Shown here in pieces: positions 1-7,678 of a DNA stretch of 64,000 nucleotides. The notes below the pieces were generated by a model. The model saw nothing but the letters and a program-made list of their open reading frames with translations, was not told the origin of the DNA and searched no databases. The stretch covers positions 702,542-766,541 of the forward strand of contig DHWB01000011.1 in NCBI GenBank assembly GCA_002412965.1, in the 5' to 3' direction. A program made the translations under genes and the position numbers. Source of the stretch: Desulfomicrobium sp. UBA5193. GTDB taxonomy: Bacteria > Desulfobacterota > Desulfovibrionia > Desulfovibrionales > Desulfomicrobiaceae. The first letter of the stretch is position 1; the number at the start of each line of letters is the position of its first letter.

Positions 1-1283
1 GAATCATCGAAAGAGTATAGGGCAGTGACGTTTATCCAGTGCATGCTGCCATTCGGCCAGACAATGCGGTACTCGACCTGGAATCGAACTTTCTCTTCCA
101 TCGCCTGGCGCATCTGTTCTTCAACCCTGTGCAAATCATCGGGATGTACCCGGTCCGACCATTCTTGATAAGTGTATGTAGTAGTAGTAGTAGTAGTAGT
201 AGGCTCATAGCCAAAAATTTTCTCCTGCTGCTGCGTCCATTGGATATCGCCTGATTCCGTGTCGAGGTCGAACATGCCGACCTGTCCAGCGTCGGCTGCA
301 AGGGCTAGCCGTTCCTGGTTATGTTGCAATTCTTCCTCGACGCGTTTGCGCTCTGTAATGTCACGGACAAAAGCTTCAGTACCTCGAATTTTACCGTGGG
401 CATCATAATAAAATTGAGCGTTCAGAGACACCGGAATGGATGTGCCATCTTTTCTTAATGCCACCGCTTCGAAATCAACGACTTTTCCATGACGGTGTAG
501 CTCCTCAAATAACCGATCTCTGTGTTCAAAATTTTTGTAAAAAAGGAGAACGGAAAGCCCCAGCATATCCTCGAATGAATCGTATCCGAGCATTAGAGCT
601 GCAGAAGGATTTACTATGGTCACAATCCCTTCTGTATCTGCACGGATATATGCATCCTGAATATTGATAAGTATAGATTTGTATCGCTCATTGCTCTCGC
701 GGAGTGCTTCAGAAGCACGAGCACGTTCTTCTACCATCTGTAACTGTGTTTCAGCCAGTTTAAGTTCTGTGATGTCTGTGAACAAAACATTCATTCCACG
801 GCTACCAGAAAGCTCCACAGAACAACAGGAGAACAGAACAGGTGTAGGATTGTCTGCTCCGCTTAACAGAGATATTTCACCTTTTTGTGGTTCCCGAGTA
901 CTCGATTCCAGTCGCGCGGCAAATAAGGCAGAATCAGCAGGAGCGACATACGAAAGGAGCATGGAGCCGATGAGATTTTCCAGAGGCACCTGCAGCAAGG
1001 CCGCCATACTCTTGTTACAATAGACGATGGTACCGTCTGAAGTAAGGGTTACTGCACCCTCGTTCATCGTTTCGATGAGCACCCGGTAGGGATGTTCAGA
1101 TCCCTGCAGGGTAAAGACCTGCTCCCCTCCATCAGGCATGGACACCACAAGAGCGTCGGCAGCACCGCTTCCGAGCGCATGCAGCGTCTCCTCAGCCTCT
1201 TCAAGCCGAAAACGGAGCTCTTTGTTCTCAGCAACAAGTTCTTCGCGGGACCTGGTGTCGGTTACTATGCTACCCCTTTTCAT
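1..1283 (-). CDS. PAS-domain sensor protein, probably a histidine kinase (C-terminus beyond window)
   Basis: The first 427 residues or so are visible; the gene continues past base 1. It starts at an ATG 7 bases downstream of the kaiB-like stop, so it is the fourth gene of the kai operon. Residues 10-35 are a short coiled coil. A PAS domain spans about 65-175, a second about 190-315 (ending in the usual DITERKRVEEEL linker), and a third, PAS_3-like domain starts near 330 with its WSDRVHPDDLHRVEEQM segment visible. In non-cyanobacterial kai operons a PAS histidine kinase commonly follows kaiB, so kinase output is likely. However, no H-box or ATPase domain lies inside the window, so that remains inference. 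An in-frame ACT repeat encodes eight consecutive Thr residues in the third PAS domain. Confidence 0.8.
   Translation of the reverse strand, partial: MKRGSIVTDTRSREELVAENKELRFRLEEAEETLHALGSGAADALVVSMPDGGEQVFTLQGSEHPYRVLIETMNEGAVTLTSDGTIVYCNKSMAALLQVPLENLIGSMLLSYVAPADSALFAARLESSTREPQKGEISLLSGADNPTPVLFSCCSVELSGSRGMNVLFTDITELKLAETQLQMVEERARASEALRESNERYKSILINIQDAYIRADTEGIVTIVNPSAALMLGYDSFEDMLGLSVLLFYKNFEHRDRLFEELHRHGKVVDFEAVALRKDGTSIPVSLNAQFYYDAHGKIRGTEAFVRDITERKRVEEELQHNQERLALAADAGQVGMFDLDTESGDIQWTQQQEKIFGYEPTTTTTTTTYTYQEWSDRVHPDDLHRVEEQMRQAMEEKVRFQVEYRIVWPNGSMHWINVTALYSFDD
180..200. repeat. Trinucleotide microsatellite, seven AGT/ACT units
   Basis: Seven perfect AGT units (ACT on the coding minus strand) lie inside the PAS kinase reading frame. 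With the following ACA codon they encode eight Thr in a row, between Pro and Tyr at the start of the third PAS domain. Slippage here would change length without breaking the frame. Confidence 0.95.
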
Positions 1284-1290
1284 GCCGACT

Positions 1291-1647
1291 CTAATTCTTT
1301 TTCCGCAGATCGAGACCCGCCAGAATCCGCTCAGTCTTGGACATGTCACCGATGAATTTTCTGAGCGGTGGGGGAAGTTCCTTAACCAGGGTGGGAGCCG
1401 CGACTATCTGTCCCTCCTTGGCAAAAATAGGCTGCTGATGAATGTCGATGATCTCTAACTCATAATGCCCTTCAAGGAACTCATCACATATTTTTTTTGT
1501 ATTCTCGATGGCCTTCCTGGAATTGGATGTCATGCCGGATATATACAGGCGCAGAACGTACTGCCCTTGCTCAGTATCCAACGCCAACTCAAAGTCCTTG
1601 GTTGCGTCCTGCACGACTGGAGTGCGCTCATTTTTTGTCTTTTTCAT
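1291..1647 (-). CDS. Second KaiB-like thioredoxin-fold protein
   Basis: About 118 residues with the KaiB core at 30-118: YVLRLYISGMT, a KKICDEFLEGHYELEIIDI helix-strand segment, then AAPTLVKELP and the terminal IGDMSKTERILAGLDL. KaiB proteins bind KaiC and switch fold. This copy is clearly homologous to the KaiB encoded just upstream but diverged, with a longer charged N-terminus and HQQP in place of the canonical NPQLA stretch. I chose the ATG at 1647; an in-frame TTG at 1662 would add five residues. It lies 27 bases after kaiB and 7 bases before the PAS kinase, clearly one transcription unit. It may be a specialised KaiB partner for the neighbouring kinase, which is inference. Confidence 0.85.
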   Translation of the reverse strand: MKKTKNERTPVVQDATKDFELALDTEQGQYVLRLYISGMTSNSRKAIENTKKICDEFLEGHYELEIIDIHQQPIFAKEGQIVAAPTLVKELPPPLRKFIGDMSKTERILAGLDLRKKN

Positions 1648-1674
1648 GGTAACCGTTCCCAAAATTTCATGAAG

Positions 1675-2007
1675 TTAGGCGAGCGGTTTGATATCCAGCC
1701 CCACCAGCACCCGTTCCGTGTCAGAAAGGTCGCCAATGATTTTCTTCATCGGTTCGGGTAATTTTCGCACCAGGGTCGGCAGGGCCAGGATCTGATCCCC
1801 TTGAGCCAGTTGCGGGTTCTTCATCAAGTCGATCACCTCTATGGAGTATTTTCCTTCCAGGTGCTCATGACATATTTTTTTCAGATTGGCGAAGGCTGCG
1901 ATGGATTTGGGGGTCTGGCCCGCCACATACAGCCGCAGTTGCCACCTTTCTTCATCCGGTTCTGCTGGGCTATTCTTTGATGTCATTTTCCGGGTTTTGG
2001 CAGTCAT
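1675..2007 (-). CDS. kaiB: Circadian clock-type protein KaiB
   Basis: The 110-residue product matches KaiB closely: LRLYVAGQTPKS strand, NLKKICHEHLEGKYSIEVIDL, the NPQLAQGDQILALPTLV segment around the cis-Pro, and KKIIGDLSDTERVLVGLD at the end. KaiB binds the KaiC hexamer and, in cyanobacteria, drives the dephosphorylation phase. Its ATG overlaps the kaiC TGA by four bases (ATGA at 2004-2007), indicating translational coupling. No kaiA is present, as usual outside cyanobacteria, so the pair probably acts as an hourglass timer or stress module rather than a self-sustained clock (inference). The N-terminal 20 residues are a polar extension. Confidence 0.95.
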   Translation of the reverse strand: MTAKTRKMTSKNSPAEPDEERWQLRLYVAGQTPKSIAAFANLKKICHEHLEGKYSIEVIDLMKNPQLAQGDQILALPTLVRKLPEPMKKIIGDLSDTERVLVGLDIKPLA

Positions 2008-3758
2008 TTGGCGCCTCTTTTTCCCGTCTTTGTGGCTGATCCTGAAAGGAGCGCGTCTGCTTTGCGTGTCCGTGCCATGGCCTGGCTCTCTTCGATGATG
2101 ATCTCCTGGTGCTGACTTGCCCTGGTGATGGCTCTCTCCACCTCATCCTTCTCCGCCTCGAAACCGGACCGAAGCGCCGCTATCTGGGCCTCGATCACAG
2201 CTTCCTTTCGTTCGATGTCGCGCTGCTTGCGCTCGATCTCCTGGTTGCGCTCCAGGATTTCAAATTTGTCCTTTGCTTCCTGGACGGCTCTGGCCGCACC
2301 GGCCATCACCCTGCCCGCGCCGACATAGACGTCTACCAGATCGGCGCCCTTATCGGTCAAGCAATACTCCCTGATCTGATTGGAGTGCTCCATGCCGCGG
2401 GACTTAAGGATGCTGAGGCCTCGGTTGCGTTCACCGTTGCCTTCTATGATCTGGAGCAGGAGCCAGGTGTCCATGAGTGAGGAGATGCTCACATCAGTGT
2501 GCTCCAGGCTACCGCCAACAGAGGTCAAGTCGGTACAGAACGCGGTGATTTCCTTCATCTTCAGAAAATCGATCAGTCGCGAGAGCATCGATTTTACTTC
2601 CATCTCGTTGGCCGCGGCGACGAGATTGGATATCGGATCAACCACGACTATGCTCGGGTCAAACTTTTCTATCGCCTTGTGCATGGTTACCAGGTGCATT
2701 TCGAGGCCGTAGAGGGTTGGCCGCGAGTTGCGAAATTCAAGCATTCCCTTCTTCACCCACCGCTCAAGATCAAGGCCAATGGATCGCATATTGCACATGA
2801 TCTGGTTGCGGGACTCCTCAAAGGCAAAATAAAGGCATCGCTCGCCACGCCGACAGGCGGCATCGACAAAGTGGGCGGCCATGCTCGACTTGCCGGTGCC
2901 GGCGGTGCCGGTAGCCAGAATGCTGCTGCCCCGGAAATACCCCTTGCCGCCGAGCATGGTATCCATACGTGGAATACCGGTCGAAACCCTCTCAGTAGGA
3001 GCAGCATGGTCAAGACCAAGGGAGGAGATCGGCATGACCGAAAATCCTTCTTCGTCGATCAGGAATGGATACTCGTTGGTGCCATGTGCAGTTCCGCGGT
3101 ATTTGACGATCCGTAAACGCCGGGTAGCAATCTGCTGGTCCACATTGTGGTCGAGGAAGATGACGCAGTCGGCGACGTATTCCTCCAGGCCAAAACGGGT
3201 CAGGCTTTTTTCTCCCTGCTCGCCGGTGATAACAGCGGTGACTCCCTTATCTTTCAGGAAACGGAACAGGCGTTTCAGCTCAGCCCGGAGGATGGTTTCT
3301 TTGCTGAAGCCGGAAAAGAGCGTCTCAATGGTATCAAGCACCACCCGTTTCGCACCGATTGAGGCGATGGCGTACCCTATTCGGATAAACAGCCCCTCGA
3401 GGTCATATTCCCCTGTCTCTTCGATTTCGCTTTTATCAATATGGATATAATCAAGTGCCAGCTTTTTTTGACCAATCAAGTCGTTGAGGTCAAAACCGAG
3501 GGAAGAAAAATTTGTGATCAGTTCCTCCGATTTCTCCTCAAAGGAAACGAAGATACCAGGTTCGTCATACTGGGTTGCCCCTCGAACCAGGAATTCCATG
3601 GCGAGCAGAGTCTTGCCGCAGCCGGTGCCACCGCAAACCAAGGTCGGGCGCCCAGCAGGCAATCCACCGCCGGTGATTTCATCAAGACCTTTGATTCCGG
3701 TTGGGGATTTCTGCAAGAGTTCCAGTGCCGGTTTTACGTTTTTGTTCAGTTTAGTCAT
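2004..3758 (-). CDS. kaiC: KaiC double RecA/ATPase clock protein with coiled-coil tail
   Basis: 584 residues with two RecA-like halves. CI has Walker A GGTGCGKT (about 43-50) and catalytic Glu-Glu at 74-75. CII has Walker A GTAGTGKS (about 284-291) and Glu-Glu at 314-315. The CII phosphorylation segment is TDVSISSLMDT at 421-431, so the cyanobacterial T426/S431/T432 triad corresponds to Thr421, Ser426, Ser427: Ser-Ser replaces Ser-Thr. Beyond residue 490 a charged coiled-coil tail of about 90 residues, rich in Glu and Lys, replaces the short cyanobacterial A-loop tail. The ATG at 3758 was chosen because it has GGAG ten bases upstream and begins the conserved protein; an upstream in-frame start at 3857 would add an unconserved segment. 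First gene of the kaiC-kaiB-kaiB'-PAS operon. Confidence 0.95.
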   Translation of the reverse strand: MTKLNKNVKPALELLQKSPTGIKGLDEITGGGLPAGRPTLVCGGTGCGKTLLAMEFLVRGATQYDEPGIFVSFEEKSEELITNFSSLGFDLNDLIGQKKLALDYIHIDKSEIEETGEYDLEGLFIRIGYAIASIGAKRVVLDTIETLFSGFSKETILRAELKRLFRFLKDKGVTAVITGEQGEKSLTRFGLEEYVADCVIFLDHNVDQQIATRRLRIVKYRGTAHGTNEYPFLIDEEGFSVMPISSLGLDHAAPTERVSTGIPRMDTMLGGKGYFRGSSILATGTAGTGKSSMAAHFVDAACRRGERCLYFAFEESRNQIMCNMRSIGLDLERWVKKGMLEFRNSRPTLYGLEMHLVTMHKAIEKFDPSIVVVDPISNLVAAANEMEVKSMLSRLIDFLKMKEITAFCTDLTSVGGSLEHTDVSISSLMDTWLLLQIIEGNGERNRGLSILKSRGMEHSNQIREYCLTDKGADLVDVYVGAGRVMAGAARAVQEAKDKFEILERNQEIERKQRDIERKEAVIEAQIAALRSGFEAEKDEVERAITRASQHQEIIIEESQAMARTRKADALLSGSATKTGKRGAK

Positions 3759-4441
3759 GTTCGATTCGCTCCGGATGAAAGAATTCCATGAAAAATATTG
3801 GCGGATGAATGAGGATATATGTTGGGCACGATCTTTGCTTCGAAAACAAAAAGTCAACGACTATAGGTTCAAGAAGAGCATATAGATACTTATCCTGAAT
3901 CCGTGAACAGTTGCGTCAAAAAATTCTTCAAATATAAGAAACAAAAGATATCATCTTTGTCTATCCATCGGCACCATATCTTCTCTTCCATCCATTTTAT
4001 AAAGTGATTTTGGTAAGGATGCTATCTATGAGTACATGCATTCAATCTTCGAGTTGTAGAAAAAATTCTTGCAATTCATCTCATGATAATACGAATACAA
4101 AAATGATGTCAACTTTTAAAAAAAATCGTAAGACATTGTTGCATTTTCAATATCCGCCGACATGACTTTTTACTTCCCAGTATGAATGCCACATCGTAAA
4201 TCCAAGCGGCCGAGCGTTGGATAAAATAAAGTATTTGATTTCAGTGTATTGAAGCCATTTACTCTTTCGTGGCGGCTCTTGTCGAAGAATCGTACCGTGA
4301 TCTCTGCGCGTCACACCCGATCGTTGCCCTACAGCACGGTCAAAGGAAAGCGCGATTTCTAAGTTCAGGCTGGACTTATGGTCCTTCCGGAATTGCTGTG
4401 GGTAAATGACTTGGTTAGGAGTCTTCTCACGGAGGACGCCG
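3759..4441. other. AT-rich intergenic region upstream of kaiC
   Basis: This 683-base stretch is markedly more AT-rich than its surroundings. It must hold the kaiC promoter, but I could not pick a convincing -35/-10 pair. It also contains a short Cys-rich ORF (4028-4165) and, from about 4274, the probable left end of an ISL3-family element. A minus-strand open frame across 4147-4452 shows no protein-like features. Confidence 0.6.
4028..4165 (+). CDS. Small Cys/Ser/Asn-rich ORF, possible remnant
   Basis: A 45-codon ORF begins with ATG 8 bases after AAGGA (4015-4019), a good ribosome binding site. The product starts MSTC and has three Cys in 15 residues (Cys4, Cys10, Cys15), then a polar Asn/Thr stretch and a basic STFKKNRKTLLH segment. 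The layout (N-terminal Cys cluster, spacer, basic strand) loosely resembles the extreme N-terminus of Mrp/NBP35-type ATPases, just before the P-loop would begin. It could be a decayed fragment of such a gene broken near the adjacent IS element. Equally, it may be a chance ORF in AT-rich DNA. Confidence 0.25.
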   Translation: MSTCIQSSSCRKNSCNSSHDNTNTKMMSTFKKNRKTLLHFQYPPT

Positions 4442-5050
4442 ATGAGAGACACCGAACTTTACGCGCAGATTCTTGGAGTCAAAGCCCTTGGTTTGTTGAT
4501 AAGATTGATCTGAATGTATCCGAGACTAGTGTTGTTATTTGGCTAGACCATGGCCCGGGCGAGCGCTGGCCATGCCCAGAGTGCGGCAAGCTTCTGCCCT
4601 GCCGGGACCATGTAGGCGAGCGTGTCTGGCGTCACCTGGATACATGTCAATTCAAGACGTTACTTCATACCCGAGTTCCGCGAGTGGAATGCCCTAAACA
4701 TGGAGTGCACCATGTACTTGTACCCTGGGCCGAGTCACGGTCTCGCTTCACGTTGCTCATGGAGCGCTGGATCATAGATGTGCTCACGGAGTGCGCGACA
4801 GTGGATGGCTCTCGACGCTTGCTGAAACTCACATGGGATGAGGTTTGGGGAGTAATGGAGCGGGCTGTTCGACGAGGCCTTTCACGCAAGGAGGCCCGGC
4901 CGATTCACTATCTCGGAGTGGACGAGAAAGTATTCCGCAACGGGCACTCCTACATGAGTATCGTCTGCGACCTTATGCGCAGCACGGTCGAGCATGTTTC
5001 CGAAGAGCGAATGAAGAGCAGCCTGGAGGAATATTACAGCAGGCTGAAGT
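4274..5050 (+). mobile_element. Remnant of an ISL3-family insertion sequence
   Basis: The element is recognised from its transposase pseudogene. The left boundary is tentative: GGCTCTTGTCGAAGAATCG at 4274 resembles the GGCTCTT-type ends of ISL3 elements. The right end is missing because transposase similarity stops near 5045, just before the 3' end of cheD. The remnant is therefore non-autonomous and fixed. Confidence 0.45.
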
Positions 5051-5061
5051 TTCAGCTTTGA
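4442..5061 (+). pseudogene. ISL3-family transposase, frameshifted and 3'-truncated
   Basis: Translation would begin at ATG 4442 behind a GGAGG (4431-4435) and gives MRDTELYAQILGVK. After that the reading frame must shift at the AAA near 4481-4483 to continue SPWFVDKIDLN; one missing base there explains the break. The rest shows ISL3 hallmarks: a zinc-ribbon-like CPECGKLLPCRDH, the VWRHLDTCQFKT motif, CPKHGVHHV, and the DDE-domain start HYLGVDEKVFRNGHSYMS. Similarity ends at about residue 205 of an expected 400 or so, so the second half of the catalytic domain is gone. The open frame from 4378 is accidental upstream of 4480. Confidence 0.85.
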
Positions 5062-5621
5062 CACTGACTGCAGGATGTGACCTGAAAACGTTTCTGCAGC
5101 ACCAGCCCCGTGTCGGTGCGAAAAAAAAGTTTTCGGCCACCATTGCCCCCCACGCTTGAGGCGCTGACAGTCGCGCCTTCTTCTGCCAAAGTATCCATGG
5201 CGGCCTGCACGTTGCGCAGACCCGCCGAGGAGTCGCAATGCTGGTGCAGCGGGGATGCTCCGCCAAAAACCTTGCATTCCAGGCTTTTCACTGAAATTCC
5301 TGATTTCGCGAATTCCTTCAGCAGATACCAGATGGACGAATCGACATAGCGAAAATGGTCGCCGCTGACCCTGCGTCCGGGAAAATCCCCCATGCGCGGC
5401 AAAAGGGCGTGAAAGATGCCGCCCCACCGATACTTGGAGCAATACATGGTCACGGAAACACAGGATCCAAGCACCGTCTGCACCAGCGTCGGTGCGGAAT
5501 AAATTCCCCCCTGCCCCACCAGCAGGTAGTCATGGGGAAGCTCCCGGGCATCCTCAAGACCGTCGAGGGCCAGGGTTGGAAGGTTCATGCTGTTTTTGGT
5601 CATTCTTTTCGTTGCCGACAT
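5052..5621 (-). CDS. cheD: Chemoreceptor glutamine deamidase CheD
   Basis: 189 residues. CheD deamidates specific Gln residues of chemoreceptors and can bind CheC. Visible motifs: GLGSCVSV-type LGSCVSVTMY carrying the catalytic Cys, followed by GGIFHALLP with the catalytic His, and a C-terminal GRKLFFRTDTGLVL segment typical of the family. The ATG at 5621 has AGGG six bases upstream. The last dozen residues (TSCSQCQS) abut the IS remnant and may have been altered by it, although the core is intact. Divergently placed from the cheR-like/cheB pair, with a 58-base spacer. Confidence 0.92.
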   Translation of the reverse strand: MSATKRMTKNSMNLPTLALDGLEDARELPHDYLLVGQGGIYSAPTLVQTVLGSCVSVTMYCSKYRWGGIFHALLPRMGDFPGRRVSGDHFRYVDSSIWYLLKEFAKSGISVKSLECKVFGGASPLHQHCDSSAGLRNVQAAMDTLAEEGATVSASSVGGNGGRKLFFRTDTGLVLQKRFQVTSCSQCQS

Positions 5622-5679
5622 GGAAGCCCTGGATGTAGATGATAATAATTACGCTTAAAAGGAAATTTACCTTTTCTCC

Positions 5680-6342
5680 ATGCAGATGTCATCAGAAGAA
5701 AATACATTCCGCTCGGGATTGCGCTTGGAGTTGCCCTACTTGGTTGACGCCCTGGCCAAGGACCACGGGTTTCTGCATGATGCCCGCCAGTTCATGTTTC
5801 TGGCCGAAATCATCGCAGACCACCTCCGTCACGGAGATCCTCCCCTGTCCTCGTTCCTCGTCGCCGGTTGCGACAAGGGCCTTGATGCCTACAGCCTCTG
5901 CATCACCCTGCTCGAAGAGGCCAAAAGGCACCCTGGCTTTGAATTTTCCATCCTGGCCACGGATTTTCTCCCCGCCAATCTGAATCTGGCCATGCGCGGC
6001 GTCTACCCCCTGACCAGCATCGACAACATTCCTGAATCGTTGATAAAACGCTATTTCCTGCGCAGCCGCAATGCCGGCGACCTAGTCCGGCTCAAACCCG
6101 GAGTGCGTGCCCACGTCAATTTCCGCTGCCAGGACATCTTCGAGTCCTTCGCTCTGCGCGAACCCATGGACGTCATCATCTGCCGCCAGGTTCTGCATCA
6201 TTTTCACCCCGGCCTGGCCAAAGCCCTGGCCGCGAGGCTGCGTCAGTATCTGGCGCCCGGCGGCATCCTTGTCCTGGGGGCGCGCATGCCGCGCATGCCC
6301 GGATTCCGGCACCTGGATCACGCGCTCTACCAGGCTGTTTGA
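5680..6342 (+). CDS. CheR-like SAM-dependent methyltransferase, degenerate
   Basis: 220 residues that correspond to the catalytic C-terminal domain of CheR only; the small N-terminal receptor-docking helical domain is absent. FSILATDFLPANLNLAMRGVYPL and MDVIICRQVLHHFHPGL align with CheR's ILATD...A..G.Y and FDVIFCRNVLIYF blocks. The SAM loop, usually AGCSTGEEPYS, reads AGCDKGLDAYS, losing the STGEE core. That suggests altered substrate or SAM binding, or a non-catalytic paralogue. It sits between cheD and cheB, ending 93 bases before the cheB start. A complete CheR is encoded at 30860-31705. No strong Shine-Dalgarno precedes either candidate ATG (5680, 5686). Confidence 0.75.
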   Translation: MQMSSEENTFRSGLRLELPYLVDALAKDHGFLHDARQFMFLAEIIADHLRHGDPPLSSFLVAGCDKGLDAYSLCITLLEEAKRHPGFEFSILATDFLPANLNLAMRGVYPLTSIDNIPESLIKRYFLRSRNAGDLVRLKPGVRAHVNFRCQDIFESFALREPMDVIICRQVLHHFHPGLAKALAARLRQYLAPGGILVLGARMPRMPGFRHLDHALYQAV

Positions 6343-6435
6343 AGCAGGCAGACCCACGTCGCGATTTACTCTCCGGCTATTACGGTATATGGTCAAAAAA
6401 TATCACCATTGTTTGCAAATCCGGAGTCCGCATTC

Positions 6436-7506
6436 ATGAACAAGAAAATCCGCATCCTCATTGTGGACGACTCGGCCTTGGTCCGCCAGACACTGGCCTC
6501 CATCTATTCCTCGGATCCGGAGATCGAGGTCATCGGCGCGGCCGGAGACCCCTTCGCGGCGGCGGAGATCATGCACGACCATACGCCGGACGTCATCTCC
6601 CTTGATGTGGAGATGCCGCGCATGGACGGGATCACGTTCCTGAAAAAGATCATGAGCCAGCATCCCATCCCGACCATCATCTGCTCCACGCTGACGGACA
6701 AAAACGCCGAAACGACAATGAAGGCGCTGGAATACGGCGCCGTGTCCATTATCCAGAAACCCAAGGTGGGGACCAAGCAGTTCATGGAGGAGTCGCGGAT
6801 CATGCTCTGCGACGAGGTCAAGGCGGCGGCCAAGGCCAAGGTGACCAAGTATGTGCCCCGGACCCTGAAGGTCAGTCAGAAGCTCACCGCCGATGCCGTG
6901 CTGCCCAAGGCCGCTTCAAACGCCATGATCCAGACCACGGAGAAGGTTCTCGTGGTCGGAGCATCCACCGGCGGAACCGAGGCCCTGCTGACGCTCCTGC
7001 AGGCCATGCCGGTGGACTGTCCAGGCATCGTCATCGTGCAGCACATGCCTGAAAAATTCACGGCCGCCTTTGCCCAGCGCCTGAACACCCTGTGCGACAT
7101 CACCGTCAAGGAAGCCGCAGACAACGACACCGTGCTTCGCGGTCAGGCGCTCATCGCGCCGGGCAATCTGCACATGCTCCTCAAGCGCAGCGGAGCCAGA
7201 TATTATGTGCAGATCAAGGACGGTCCCCTCGTCTCCCGGCATCGTCCGTCCGTCGATGTGCTCTTTCGGTCGGCGGCCCGTTACGCGGGCAAGAACGCGG
7301 TCGGCGTGATCATGACCGGCATGGGCGACGACGGCGCCAAGGCCATGCTGGAGATGCACGAGGCCGGAGCCGTGACCGTGGCCCAGGACGAGGCCACGTG
7401 CGTGGTCTTCGGCATGCCGGGTGAAGCCATAAAGACGGGAGGGGTGGACAAGGTCCTGCCCCTGACCCAGATCGCGCCAATCGTTCTCCAACTCTGCCGA
7501 TCCTAG
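6436..7506 (+). CDS. cheB: Chemotaxis protein-glutamate methylesterase CheB
   Basis: 356 residues: receiver domain 1-125 with acidic pair Asp11-Asp12 and phospho-acceptor Asp57 in SLDVEMPRMDG, a linker to about 165, then the methylesterase domain. The esterase has VGASTGGTEALL (catalytic Ser), IVIVQHMPEKF (His) and MTGMGDDGAKAM (Asp), so it should be active. It removes methyl groups from chemoreceptors and may deamidate them. The ATG at 6436 was chosen for GGAG nine bases upstream; an earlier TTG at 6409 is unlikely. It lies downstream of the CheR-like gene and divergent from cheD, away from the cheA operon. Confidence 0.95.
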   Translation: MNKKIRILIVDDSALVRQTLASIYSSDPEIEVIGAAGDPFAAAEIMHDHTPDVISLDVEMPRMDGITFLKKIMSQHPIPTIICSTLTDKNAETTMKALEYGAVSIIQKPKVGTKQFMEESRIMLCDEVKAAAKAKVTKYVPRTLKVSQKLTADAVLPKAASNAMIQTTEKVLVVGASTGGTEALLTLLQAMPVDCPGIVIVQHMPEKFTAAFAQRLNTLCDITVKEAADNDTVLRGQALIAPGNLHMLLKRSGARYYVQIKDGPLVSRHRPSVDVLFRSAARYAGKNAVGVIMTGMGDDGAKAMLEMHEAGAVTVAQDEATCVVFGMPGEAIKTGGVDKVLPLTQIAPIVLQLCRS

Positions 7507-7633
7507 CAGGCTGCTGAAAAAACGGCGATCTGCTTCGTCACTGCAGAAAATCCAGACCCTCACGTATGTTTATATACGCTTCGGGGATGGATTTTCTTTG
7601 TTCCTTGCATCTCACCATTTTTTCAGCAGCCTG
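7507..7633. repeat. 127-bp imperfect inverted repeat
   Basis: Perfect 16-base arms (7507-7522 and 7618-7633) flank a partly complementary interior sharing AGAAAATCC and CGTAT blocks. It begins directly after the cheB stop codon. It could fold as a long hairpin and act as a bidirectional terminator between cheB and the convergent response regulator gene, or be a REP/MITE-type element. Confidence 0.85.
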
Positions 7634-7678
7634 GACATGTTATTTCAACAGCCAGTTGGGGGACTGCAGAAAAGCGGA

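Noticed and set aside
3891..3919. TTGACG as a -35 box for kaiC
   Set aside because: At 17-18 bases spacing the corresponding -10 (AGGATA or GGATAA) matches poorly, so no promoter is claimed.
4147..4452. 101-codon minus-strand ORF near the IS remnant
   Set aside because: Spans the presumed IS end, has no ribosome site, and its product resembles no protein family.
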